A stretch of DNA of 5,484 nt, taken from contig NZ_SJDU01000145.1 in NCBI RefSeq assembly GCF_005518285.1, positions 1 through 5,484 of the forward strand. Reading direction: 5' to 3'. The DNA is from Brachyspira catarrhinii (GTDB lineage Bacteria; Spirochaetota; Brachyspiria; Brachyspirales; Brachyspiraceae). Position numbers and translations under genes: made by a program. Below, piece after piece: positions 1-5,484 of the stretch (position 1 is its first letter; the number at the start of each line of letters is the position of its first letter). The notes beneath the pieces are model-generated. The model saw only the letters and a list, made by a program, of their open reading frames with translations, did no database searches and was not told the origin of the DNA.

Positions 1-282
1 ATTAGGATTTATATTTACGCCTTTCGATTTATATCTATTGGCTATGAACTCTCTTAAAGGCAAATATCCGTCCGCGTTATTATATTGCAAAGCCTGAATT
101 CCGTTACTATCCAAAACTTTAGCGCATGCCTCTTTAATTTCTTTAACGGGAAAAGATATTGGATTTGGCAAACCTCCCGCAAACGAAATCAAATCTCCTT
201 TTGCTGCAACATCAAGCATCATTTTTACAAACTGCCCTTGAAAATCTTCTTTTAAAGCTCTTTTCGATAATCTTACTTTCAT
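1..282 (-). CDS. PLP-dependent aminotransferase, class I/II (N-terminal part, cut by window edge)
   Basis: Only the first 94 residues lie in the window; the gene continues beyond position 1. The ATG at 282-280 is preceded by AAAGGAG (291-297, read on the minus strand) with 8 bases between, which fixes the start. The translation contains ISFAGGLPNP (residues 32-41) and LQYNNADGYLPLRE (65-78). These match the N-terminal substrate-loop and 'Y-x-x-x-x-GYLPLRE' signatures of fold-type I aminotransferases of the LysN/2-aminoadipate and MocR-related group. The enzyme should be cytosolic and transfer an amino group between an amino acid and a 2-oxo acid through pyridoxal phosphate. The PLP lysine and the substrate-defining residues lie outside the window, so the substrate cannot be named. 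It is a separate unit from the R-M genes upstream: 254 bases separate them and it has its own ribosome site. Family assignment is firm, specificity is open. Confidence 0.85.
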   Translation of the reverse strand, partial: MKVRLSKRALKEDFQGQFVKMMLDVAAKGDLISFAGGLPNPISFPVKEIKEACAKVLDSNGIQALQYNNADGYLPLREFIANRYKSKGVNINPN

Positions 283-290
283 GTCTAAAA

Positions 291-297
291 CTCCTTT
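291..297 (-). promoter_or_regulatory. Ribosome binding site of the aminotransferase gene
   Basis: On the minus strand this reads AAAGGAG, 8 bases before the ATG at 282. It is a strong Shine-Dalgarno match and decides the start of this gene, which is otherwise incomplete in the window. No convincing -35/-10 pair stands out in the almost pure A/T stretch behind it (301-410). Confidence 0.75.
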
Positions 298-459
298 ATT
301 AATTAAACGGTTTTTTATTTATAGTTTTTTATAAAATATAAACTAATACGAATTTTAAATTTTTACTTTATTTAATTAAATTTTTTATTTTTAAAATTTA
401 AATTCTTTTAACAATATTACAGATTTGTATAAATTGCAATAGTTTAATTCGATTTATTT

Positions 460-491
460 GGATTGCCACGCTATTCAAAATCGCTCGCAAT
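460..491. repeat. Degenerate dispersed palindromic (REP/MITE-like) repeat copy
   Basis: The plus strand begins GGATTGCCACGC (460-471) and ends CGCTCGCAAT (482-491), with outer arms ATTGC (462-466) and GCAAT (487-491). These ends resemble the widely scattered bacterial intergenic palindrome whose ends read 'GGATTGC...' and '...CTCGCAATGAC'. It is also a small island of G/C in a stretch that is otherwise nearly all A/T. Internal pairing is poor, so this looks like a worn or truncated copy. It sits between the 3' end of the endonuclease gene (46 bases away) and the aminotransferase gene. The resemblance is from memory of the motif; only one copy is visible here. Confidence 0.45.
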
Positions 492-536
492 AATAAAATG
501 CGTTAAAAAATTGTTATTAAATAAAATTTTTACATT

Positions 537-1931
537 TTAATTTACTTTATTAAAACTTACTTTAAAATCAAAATTATATAAATCGGTTTGACATTTTAAG
601 ACATTTACGGCTAATTTTATGTTGTCGTCTATTTTCTTGCCTACGATAATCGCTCTAACTTCTTTATTTTGTTCTCTTTCCAAAAAAGAAACATATCGGG
701 CTACTTGTCCTATAACTTTATCGGAAACTCTATTTTTCTTAAGTTCTATAACAACCATTCTTCCCTTTTTGTCTGTGGCTAATAAATCTATAGGTCCCGA
801 TATAGTCGGATATTGTCTCCTTATTAATCTTAATCCTTTATCCAATTCTTTTATATGTTTTTCTAAAAAATCTTCCAATATTTTTTCATCTACAAGAACG
901 GATTTAAAGTCTTTTTCCGAAATAGCGTTTATGCTTTTATTTATTTTAATTTTATTTTTCTGACAATAATTATAAGTATTTAAAGCGTTATCTACATCCG
1001 ATATATCCGTATAATAATCCAAAGCAAATTCGATAGGAGATATATTTTTATTGTCGCTTCCATAATAATAAAACCAATCTTTCTTTTCTTTAAAATCTAT
1101 CCATATAGCGTTTTTATTGCAATCATTTAAAAATTTTTCCAATTCTTTTTTATTTTTAATAAATATATTCGAATTTTCTATATAAAATAAATCGGAAGAA
1201 GCGAAAAAATTAAAAGCGTAGCTGCTGTCCAATTCTATAGTGTTTAATATTGATTTTCTTTTTTTATTTTGTATATTCTTTATATTTTTTGCTTTCAAAT
1301 AATCTTTTATTTTTTCCTTGTCTTTATCGCTTAATAATCTATATTTTTCTATTTCGTCTATAGATTTTTTAATTTCGTTATTATTTAATTTTTTAGCTAT
1401 AAATAGGCAATATTCGTCTTTGGTTAAACGCTTATCTTTTAATTTTATTAAAACATTGGCTAAATAAAATATAGGCAATACTTTAATATTATCTTTATCT
1501 TTTGCAATATTAAATTTATTAAATTCAAATCTTCTTATTTGATTGAATATTATTTCCTCATAACTTGATTTTTCTAATAATAGTTTTCCTATGTCGGTTA
1601 TATGCAATTTTTCCTTTTCATTAACCCAAGCCAAACCTAAAGTTGAAGTAATAACTTTTATAACTCTGATTATTGCGTTTTCATCGTCTTCGTTTTGATT
1701 TTCCGCTCTCGGTTCAAATAAACCTTTCTTTATAAATTCTTTTCTAATAATAGTTTGAAGTCCGCTATTCCATATTTCGTTTTCGTATTCTTTTAAAACA
1801 GATAATTTATTTTTTATATTTTCAAAATTATCGCTTTTTATCGCATAACCTTTTGGTATATACCAATATAAATTATTGCTTAAATAATTATTAAAAAATT
1901 CTTTCCAATATAACTCTTTTATTACATTCAT
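537..1931 (-). CDS. Type II restriction endonuclease with C-terminal NucS/DUF91-like PD-(D/E)XK nuclease domain
   Basis: The product has 464 residues. The C-terminal third (about 340-460) reads like the NucS/DUF91 nuclease domain: ILEDFLEKHI (351-360), GLRLIRRQYP (366-375), then GPIDLLA with Asp382, VIELKK with Glu396 and Lys398, and GQVARY with Gln409 and Tyr413. The 14-residue spacing between Asp and ExK and the following QxxxY are as in NucS/RecB-type PD-(D/E)XK enzymes, so all core catalytic residues are present. Residues about 85-120 (ending LGLAWVNEKEKLHITDIGKLLLE) look like a winged helix, and 125-210 is helical with FNQIRRFEF and LTKDEYCLFIAKKL. This recalls the recognition half of AlwI-like restriction enzymes, as an inference. 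It lies 3 bases after the methyltransferase stop with no good ribosome site, so translation is probably coupled. It would cut unmethylated DNA in the cytoplasm at an unknown site. Base composition is lower in G/C than lysA or deoD. The alternative is a nicking or repair nuclease, but the methyltransferase partner argues for restriction. Confidence 0.8.
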   Translation of the reverse strand: MNVIKELYWKEFFNNYLSNNLYWYIPKGYAIKSDNFENIKNKLSVLKEYENEIWNSGLQTIIRKEFIKKGLFEPRAENQNEDDENAIIRVIKVITSTLGLAWVNEKEKLHITDIGKLLLEKSSYEEIIFNQIRRFEFNKFNIAKDKDNIKVLPIFYLANVLIKLKDKRLTKDEYCLFIAKKLNNNEIKKSIDEIEKYRLLSDKDKEKIKDYLKAKNIKNIQNKKRKSILNTIELDSSYAFNFFASSDLFYIENSNIFIKNKKELEKFLNDCNKNAIWIDFKEKKDWFYYYGSDNKNISPIEFALDYYTDISDVDNALNTYNYCQKNKIKINKSINAISEKDFKSVLVDEKILEDFLEKHIKELDKGLRLIRRQYPTISGPIDLLATDKKGRMVVIELKKNRVSDKVIGQVARYVSFLEREQNKEVRAIIVGKKIDDNIKLAVNVLKCQTDLYNFDFKVSFNKVN

Positions 1932-1934
1932 AAA

Positions 1935-2861
1935 TTATAACTCGAATAACATTTTTTCTTCGGTTGTTTTCAAAATATTATTAGCGTTGTTTTTATTTGG
2001 CATTTTTATTCTGTCTATAATTAAATTACGAGCCAAATTTTTATCGACATTCGCTATTCTGTCTCTCGCAATATTGCAATAATCCAAATTTAATTCTATT
2101 CCTATAAATCTTCTTTTGCTTATATACGCCGATAAAGTTGTCGAACCCGAACCGTTAAACATATCCAAAACTATATCGCCTTTAAATCCCAATTCTTCGA
2201 CTCCTCTGAAAGTATACATAGCGATTAATCTATTTGGAATTTCCAATGGAAACGGAGCGGGATGTCCGCCAGAATTTTTTCTATTTATATTCGTTGGCAT
2301 TATTGGCCAAACCTGCATAGAAACATTTAGCCATTCTTCCTGCGTGATTTTGCTATATTCTTTAATCTCTTGAGGAATTTTTTTAGGCGAGCCTTCCTTA
2401 ACTAAAACATTTATAAATTCTATAGTATTGTCTTCATAAATATTGGGCGGATAAGGATAACTGCCGAACATTTTTTTAGAGGTTTGTTTTTGCCAAATAT
2501 ATAAACTAAATCTATGAAGTCCCAAATTGCTATCTAAAACTTTTCTCTCTATATCCGCAGAAATATTTAAAAGTTTTCTCGTATGAGTAGAAGCGTCCAC
2601 AGATTTTGAAACGGGAACTATCGGAGTAATATAGGCTATTTTTCCGTTTGGTTCTAATACTCTTGCCGACTCTTTAAATATATTTAGCATTTGATATAAA
2701 TATTCTTCGTAAGAGCATTGCCCGTATTGTCCGTCAACTCCGTAATCTATCAAATTCCAATAAGGCGGACTTGTTACAATTAACGATACGCTATTATCGT
2801 CTAATAATTTCATAGTTTTAAGAGCGTCATCGCAAGTTATTTTATTTATCAAGTTTTCCAT
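1935..2861 (-). CDS. Type II DNA methyltransferase, beta class (probable N4-cytosine, possibly N6-adenine)
   Basis: The product has 308 residues, a usual length for a stand-alone Type II methyltransferase. Catalytic motif IV is TSPPYW (residues 30-35) near the N-terminus. The AdoMet-binding motif I is VLDMFNGSGST (231-241) near the C-terminus, followed by FIGIELN with acidic Glu257 (motif II). HPAPFP (200-205) fits motif X. The order IV, target-recognition region, X, I defines the beta class. SPPY favours N4-cytosine methylation, but TSPPY also occurs in adenine enzymes, so the modified base is not settled. It should methylate the same site its downstream endonuclease cuts and so protect the chromosome. 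It is the first gene of the pair. The ATG at 2861 is preceded by six T's on the coding strand and no Shine-Dalgarno sequence, so initiation may be leaderless or on a very short leader. The N-terminus (MENLINKITCDDAL) is typical for the family, so no earlier start is needed. Confidence 0.9.
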   Translation of the reverse strand: MENLINKITCDDALKTMKLLDDNSVSLIVTSPPYWNLIDYGVDGQYGQCSYEEYLYQMLNIFKESARVLEPNGKIAYITPIVPVSKSVDASTHTRKLLNISADIERKVLDSNLGLHRFSLYIWQKQTSKKMFGSYPYPPNIYEDNTIEFINVLVKEGSPKKIPQEIKEYSKITQEEWLNVSMQVWPIMPTNINRKNSGGHPAPFPLEIPNRLIAMYTFRGVEELGFKGDIVLDMFNGSGSTTLSAYISKRRFIGIELNLDYCNIARDRIANVDKNLARNLIIDRIKMPNKNNANNILKTTEEKMLFEL

Positions 2862-2868
2862 AAAAAAT

Positions 2869-2916
2869 ATAATACTTTAATATTATTATAAATTCAATAT
2901 TAAAATCGCATTTCAA
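2869..2916 (-). promoter_or_regulatory. Candidate promoter region of the R-M operon
   Basis: Read on the minus strand there are two overlapping options. One is TTGAAT (2897-2892), 17 bases, TATTAT (2874-2869), which would start transcription at or within a base or two of the ATG. The other is TTGAAA (2916-2911), 20 bases, TATAAT (2890-2885), which has better boxes but overlong spacing. The region is A/T-rich, so chance matches are likely. The absence of a ribosome site before the ATG makes the first, leaderless option worth noting. A 9-bp inverted repeat (2876-2884 with 2896-2904) lies between the first option's boxes and partly overlaps its -35 element. Confidence 0.35.
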
Positions 2917-2926
2917 TATAAACCGA

Positions 2927-2955
2927 TTGAAAAAATATAGCATTCATACTAAAAT
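2927..2955 (+). promoter_or_regulatory. Predicted sigma-70-type promoter of lysA
   Basis: TTGAAA (2927-2932), 17 bases, TAAAAT (2950-2955). Each box has five of six consensus bases or close to it, and the spacing is ideal. Transcription would start near 2962, giving a leader of about 30 bases if translation begins at 2991, but only about 11 bases for the ATG at 2973. The leader is too short to hold a lysine riboswitch or T-box. Confidence 0.55.
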
Positions 2956-2990
2956 ATAACGAAATTTTATAAATGAAACGGATTAAAAAA

Positions 2991-4229
2991 ATGATTTACT
3001 ATGATAACGATATTCTTATGTGCGAAGATATTGCAATTTCCGATTTGGTTAAAATCTACAAAACGCCTTTTTACATATATTCAAAAAACGATATTTTAAA
3101 TAAAATTAAAAATCTTAAAAATATATTTTCGGAGATAAAAGATTGTTCAATTGTTTACGCGATAAAAGCGGAAAATAATTTATCGATATTAAAATTAATG
3201 ATTGAAGAAGAAATTGGAGGCGATGTAGTTTCAATCGGAGAGATTTTAAAATATATAAAAGCTGGCGGAAAAGCGGAGAATATAGTTTTTTCGGGCGTGG
3301 CTAAAAGCGAAGAGGAAATAAAAAAATCTATTGAATTAAATATAAACAGATTCAATATAGAATCGTTTCCCGAAGCTATTAGAATAAACGATATTGCAAA
3401 AGAATTAAAAAGAAAAGTAAAATGTTCGATAAGAGTAAATCCTAATGTTGATGCTCATACTCATGAAAAAATTACAACGGGAATTCATGGAAATAAATTC
3501 GGAGTAAGCATAAAAACTATAAGAGAGAATTCAAAATTATTAAAAAGTTTGGACAATATAGAAATAGAATCTCTCTCAATGCATATCGGCTCGCAAATGG
3601 TTGACGCCGAACCTTTTTACAGAGCGATAATCGTAATGAAAAGCTTAATCGAAGAAATTAACGGCATGGGTTTCAATATAAAAAATATAGACATTGGCGG
3701 AGGTTTCGGAGTCCGTTATAATAGAGACCATTCGGGATTCGACTTTGATAAATTTAAAAAAGAAAGCGTAAGTTTATTGAAGGAAATGGATTTAAGCGTC
3801 ACAGTCGAACCTGGAAGATATTTTGTGGCGGAAGCGGGCGCTTTGATAATGAAAATAGAATATATAAAAGAAGAATTAAATAGAAAATATGTCATTCTGA
3901 ACGGAGGAATGAACGATTATATTCGAGTGGCGATGTATGAAGCCTACAACGAAATAATGCCTTTAGTAAAAAGAGAAGGTTTTTCAAATTACGATTTCGT
4001 GGGACCGATATGCGAAAGTTCGGATATATTTGCAAGCGATAGAGAATCCAATTTGCTTAAAGCGGGAGATTATGTCGCTTTGCTCGATGCGGGCGCTTAC
4101 GGGTACAGCATGGCTGGAAATTATAACTCTCGTCCTTTAATAGCTCAAATTATGGTAGACAAAGACAAACATTATATTATAAGAAGAGAGCAGAGTTTTG
4201 AAGATATGATAAAAGACGAATTAATTTAA
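2991..4229 (+). CDS. lysA: Diaminopimelate decarboxylase
   Basis: Cytosolic PLP enzyme of fold type III that converts meso-diaminopimelate to L-lysine and CO2, the last step of lysine synthesis. The product has 412 residues, the usual family length. In order it shows YAIKAE with the PLP lysine (Lys59), GGDVVSIGE (76-84), HIGSQ (198-202), the phosphate-binding GGGFG (236-240), EPGRY (273-277), CESSD with the catalytic Cys341 that acts across the dimer interface, and GAYGYSM (368-374). YAIKAE replaces the commoner YAxKAN after the lysine, a mild variation. Start choice: an in-frame ATG at 2973 would add six residues. The ATG at 2991 has GGA 8 bases upstream, matches where family members usually begin (MIYYDN...), and leaves room for a leader after the predicted promoter, so I prefer it. 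The gene is divergent from the R-M pair and monocistronic, since deoD has its own promoter. Confidence 0.93.
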   Translation: MIYYDNDILMCEDIAISDLVKIYKTPFYIYSKNDILNKIKNLKNIFSEIKDCSIVYAIKAENNLSILKLMIEEEIGGDVVSIGEILKYIKAGGKAENIVFSGVAKSEEEIKKSIELNINRFNIESFPEAIRINDIAKELKRKVKCSIRVNPNVDAHTHEKITTGIHGNKFGVSIKTIRENSKLLKSLDNIEIESLSMHIGSQMVDAEPFYRAIIVMKSLIEEINGMGFNIKNIDIGGGFGVRYNRDHSGFDFDKFKKESVSLLKEMDLSVTVEPGRYFVAEAGALIMKIEYIKEELNRKYVILNGGMNDYIRVAMYEAYNEIMPLVKREGFSNYDFVGPICESSDIFASDRESNLLKAGDYVALLDAGAYGYSMAGNYNSRPLIAQIMVDKDKHYIIRREQSFEDMIKDELI

Positions 4230-4259
4230 ATCAATATTATTCATACTATAATAACATTT

Positions 4260-4287
4260 TTGACAAAACTTATAATTAGTATATAAT
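4260..4287 (+). promoter_or_regulatory. Consensus sigma-70-type promoter of deoD
   Basis: Perfect TTGACA (4260-4265), 16 bases, perfect TATAAT (4282-4287). Transcription would begin near 4294, giving a leader of about 23 bases that contains the ribosome site. The -35 box begins 31 bases after the lysA stop, so deoD is expressed independently of lysA and probably strongly. No repressor-like dyad is evident between the boxes. Confidence 0.8.
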
Positions 4288-4305
4288 TTATTAAAATTAA
4301 TTTTT

Positions 4306-4312
4306 AGGAGAG
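4306..4312 (+). promoter_or_regulatory. Ribosome binding site of deoD
   Basis: AGGAGAG, with AGGAG ending 6 bases before the ATG at 4317. It is one of only two strong Shine-Dalgarno sequences in the window (the other belongs to the aminotransferase) and fixes the deoD start. It contrasts with the weak or absent sites of the R-M genes. Confidence 0.85.
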
Positions 4313-4316
4313 AATT

Positions 4317-5015
4317 ATGTCAACGCCACATATATCCGCTAATAAAGGCGATATAGCGGAAACTATACTTTTACCTGGGGACCCTTTGAGAGCGAAATTT
4401 ATAGCGGAAAATTTTTTAGAGAATGTCGTTCAATATAATTCTGTTAGAAATATGTTCGGCTATACGGGAAATTATAAAGGCAAAAAAATTTCGGTTCAAG
4501 GCACGGGAATGGGAATGCCTTCTTGCGGTATATATTCTTACGAGCTAATACATTTTTTCGGATGCAAAAATCTTATAAGAATTGGAACGGCGGGAGCTTT
4601 ATCCGACAAATTGAAAATTGGAGATTTGGTTATAGGAATGGGAGCTTGCACCGACTCGAATTACGCTTACCAATACGAGCTTAAAGGGACTTTCGCACCA
4701 ATAGCGAGTTATGAATTATTAAAAAAAGCGGTAGACAAAGCGGAAAGCATGAAAATAAATTATCATGTAGGAAATATATTGTCTTCCGATGTATTTTACG
4801 GAGCGAATAATTCCACGATTGAATGGGCAAAAATGGGAGTTCTTGCCGTTGAAATGGAAGCCGCCGCATTATATATGAACGCCTCTTACGGAAAAGCGAA
4901 CGCTCTTTGTATACTTACGATTTCCGATTCTTTGATTACGAAAGAAGCTACAACTCCCGAACAGAGAGAAAAAACTTTTACAAATATGATGGAAGTCGCC
5001 TTATCTTTGGCTTGA
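4317..5015 (+). CDS. deoD: Purine nucleoside phosphorylase, DeoD type (hexameric)
   Basis: Cytosolic enzyme of purine salvage that cleaves purine ribo- and deoxyribonucleosides with phosphate to free base and (deoxy)ribose 1-phosphate. The product has 232 residues, close to the roughly 239 of the E. coli enzyme, and aligns along its length. It begins MSTPHI with the conserved His5 that reaches into the neighbouring subunit's active site. The phosphate-binding set is GDPLRA (Gly21, Arg25), Arg44 (NSVRNM) and Arg88 (LIRIGT). MGACTDS (108-114) follows, and VEMEAAALY (178-186) supplies the ribose-contacting Met180 and Glu181. SD at 203-204 and Arg217 are the catalytic acid and its helper. SDS replaces the SDH of E. 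coli, a common variation. Substrate range (adenosine included or not) cannot be read from these residues alone. The gene has its own consensus promoter. It meets the following minus-strand gene tail to tail with no gap. Confidence 0.96.
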   Translation: MSTPHISANKGDIAETILLPGDPLRAKFIAENFLENVVQYNSVRNMFGYTGNYKGKKISVQGTGMGMPSCGIYSYELIHFFGCKNLIRIGTAGALSDKLKIGDLVIGMGACTDSNYAYQYELKGTFAPIASYELLKKAVDKAESMKINYHVGNILSSDVFYGANNSTIEWAKMGVLAVEMEAAALYMNASYGKANALCILTISDSLITKEATTPEQREKTFTNMMEVALSLA

Positions 5016-5042
5016 TTATAAAGAAAAAATATCCTTTATAAT
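5015..5042. terminator. Weak inverted repeat across the convergent gene ends
   Basis: ATTATAAAG (5015-5023) pairs perfectly with CTTTATAAT (5034-5042), leaving a 10-base loop. It spans the last base of the deoD stop codon and the stop codon of the opposing gene, the position expected for a shared terminator. The stem has a single G-C pair and no clean T tract follows on either strand, so it would be a weak terminator at best. Confidence 0.3.
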
Positions 5043-5369
5043 ATAAATAAAATCTTGTTTTTGGAATTTTTGAAACTGAATAACATTTTCTATCGCGTCC
5101 GCATAATATAATTTATTTTCGCTCGGCAAATAAGAAATGACGAAACTTTGAGAATTAAAGCCTTCAAATAATTCTTTCGTATATCCGTTTTTTGAAATGT
5201 CGATTATTCTATTGGGAATATTATCTCCGAAAAAAATAAAAACTATATGATTATAAAGTTTAGCTTTCAATATTTTTTCATTTTCTTTTTTATCTTTTTT
5301 GAATAGTTTTTGATTGTCGTCAATATATAAATCCAATATTTCGTTTAATTCGTTTTTAATCGTAGTCAA
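5016..5369 (-). CDS. Hypothetical protein, probably the C-terminal part of a longer (possibly frameshifted) gene
   Basis: I do not recognise the family. From the TTG at 5369 the reading gives 117 residues: a Lys/Glu/Asn-rich helical first 40 residues with coiled-coil-like character, then a mixed segment with the hydrophobic strand HIVFIFFG (about 41-48), NRIIDIS, SFVISYL and a C-terminal IYIIKDIFSL. There is no signal peptide or membrane span. The TTG start is doubtful: AAGGA lies only 3 bases before it, too close for a normal ribosome site. The frame also stays open and coding-like upstream to a TAA at 5453-5451. The true start is therefore probably further right, beyond an apparent frame break. 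The stop directly abuts the deoD stop, so the two genes converge. Coding is supported by length, codon use like its neighbours and lack of a better frame. Function is unknown. Confidence 0.55.
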   Translation of the reverse strand: MTTIKNELNEILDLYIDDNQKLFKKDKKENEKILKAKLYNHIVFIFFGDNIPNRIIDISKNGYTKELFEGFNSQSFVISYLPSENKLYYADAIENVIQFQKFQKQDFIYIIKDIFSL

Positions 5370-5484
5370 AATTCCTTCGCCGTCTTTGTCAATATCGACA
5401 AGTATAAAATAATAAGCGTATAATATTATTGATTTCTTTTTTTGGACGATTTATAGAAATAATAATATTTATATAACCGTCCTT
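5370..5484 (-). pseudogene. Upstream coding-like extension of the hypothetical gene with apparent frame break at a seven-A run
   Basis: On the minus strand, the frame of the hypothetical gene remains open from 5370 to 5450 and reads SIILYAYYFILVDIDKDGEG just before the TTG, which looks like protein rather than chance A/T sequence. It is closed by TAA at 5453-5451. From the window edge a different frame reads KDGYINIIISINRPKK (5484 to 5437) up to a run of seven A's (5443-5437). If that run had six A's the two segments would join into one uninterrupted reading frame leading into the gene. This may be a real frameshift, a phase-variable tract or a sequence error. The alternative is that the right-hand frame is the tail of a separate upstream gene (it stops near 5393) and nothing is broken. 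Confidence 0.35.

Noticed and set aside
351..404. Imperfect A/T inverted repeat centred on ATTTAATTAAAT (370-381)
   Set aside because: The 12-bp palindrome is perfect, but the outer arms need gaps and contain almost only A and T. In a spacer this A/T-rich such symmetry is expected by chance.
619..963. Plus-strand open frame opposite the endonuclease gene, and similar antisense frames opposite the methyltransferase, lysA and deoD
   Set aside because: Each lies wholly inside a well-supported gene on the other strand, lacks a ribosome site and recognisable motifs, and is explained by the composition of the real gene.
1570..1756. Exact 17-base direct repeat TTTTCTAATAATAGTTT at 1570-1586 and 1740-1756 inside the endonuclease gene
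   Set aside because: The copies are 170 bases apart, in different codon phases, and made of A/T-rich codons. They encode unrelated residues, so they look coincidental.
4235..4253. TATTAT/ATAATA hairpin after the lysA stop, followed by a short T run
   Set aside because: The stem is only six A/T pairs and the T run merges into the deoD -35 box, so it is too weak to call a terminator.
5373..5396. EF-hand-like DIDKDG stretch in the upstream extension of the hypothetical gene
   Set aside because: DxDxDG fits the start of a calcium loop, but the hydrophobic residue at position 8 and the Glu at position 12 are missing, and no second motif is seen.
1..5484. tRNA or rRNA genes, CRISPR array, riboswitch, insertion sequence
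   Set aside because: No regularly spaced repeats, no cloverleaf- or rRNA-like G/C-rich segments, no transposase motifs, and the leaders of lysA and deoD are too short to hold a riboswitch.

Overview
The window is strongly A/T-rich. Arg is written mostly as AGA, TGA is used as a stop (end of deoD), and gene starts in the housekeeping genes carry AGGAG-type ribosome sites. Gene content and codon style fit an anaerobic AT-rich bacterium. A spirochaete of the Brachyspira type is my best guess, but it is an inference from style and no marker gene settles it.

Layout, left to right. (1) 1-282, minus strand: the first 94 codons of a class I/II PLP-dependent aminotransferase that runs off the left edge. 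(2) 283-536: an A/T-rich intergenic stretch with a degenerate copy of a dispersed 'ATTGC...GCAAT' palindromic repeat at 460-491. (3) 2861 down to 537, minus strand: a compact two-gene Type II restriction-modification (R-M) unit. A beta-class DNA methyltransferase is transcribed first. Three bases later comes a 464-residue endonuclease that joins a winged-helix-like N-terminal half to a NucS/DUF91-type PD-(D/E)XK nuclease domain. (4) 2862-2972: a divergent control region with back-to-back promoter elements. A 7-bp dyad places one TTGAAA box on each strand. (5) 2991-4229, plus strand: diaminopimelate decarboxylase, lysA. (6) 4317-5015, plus strand: purine nucleoside phosphorylase, deoD, behind a fully consensus sigma-70-type promoter and a strong ribosome site. 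(7) 5016-5484, minus strand: an unrecognised gene converging on deoD with no gap. Its only nearby start codon is a poorly placed TTG, and the coding signal continues upstream to a run of seven A's where the frame appears broken.

Functionally, the R-M pair is an accessory defence module set among unrelated housekeeping genes: an aminotransferase, the last step of lysine synthesis, and purine salvage. Making the methyltransferase first and the endonuclease second, with no recognisable ribosome site of its own, would protect the host DNA before cutting activity builds up. The endonuclease's domain pairing is the most unusual protein in the window. I do not see a wholly new multi-gene system here.
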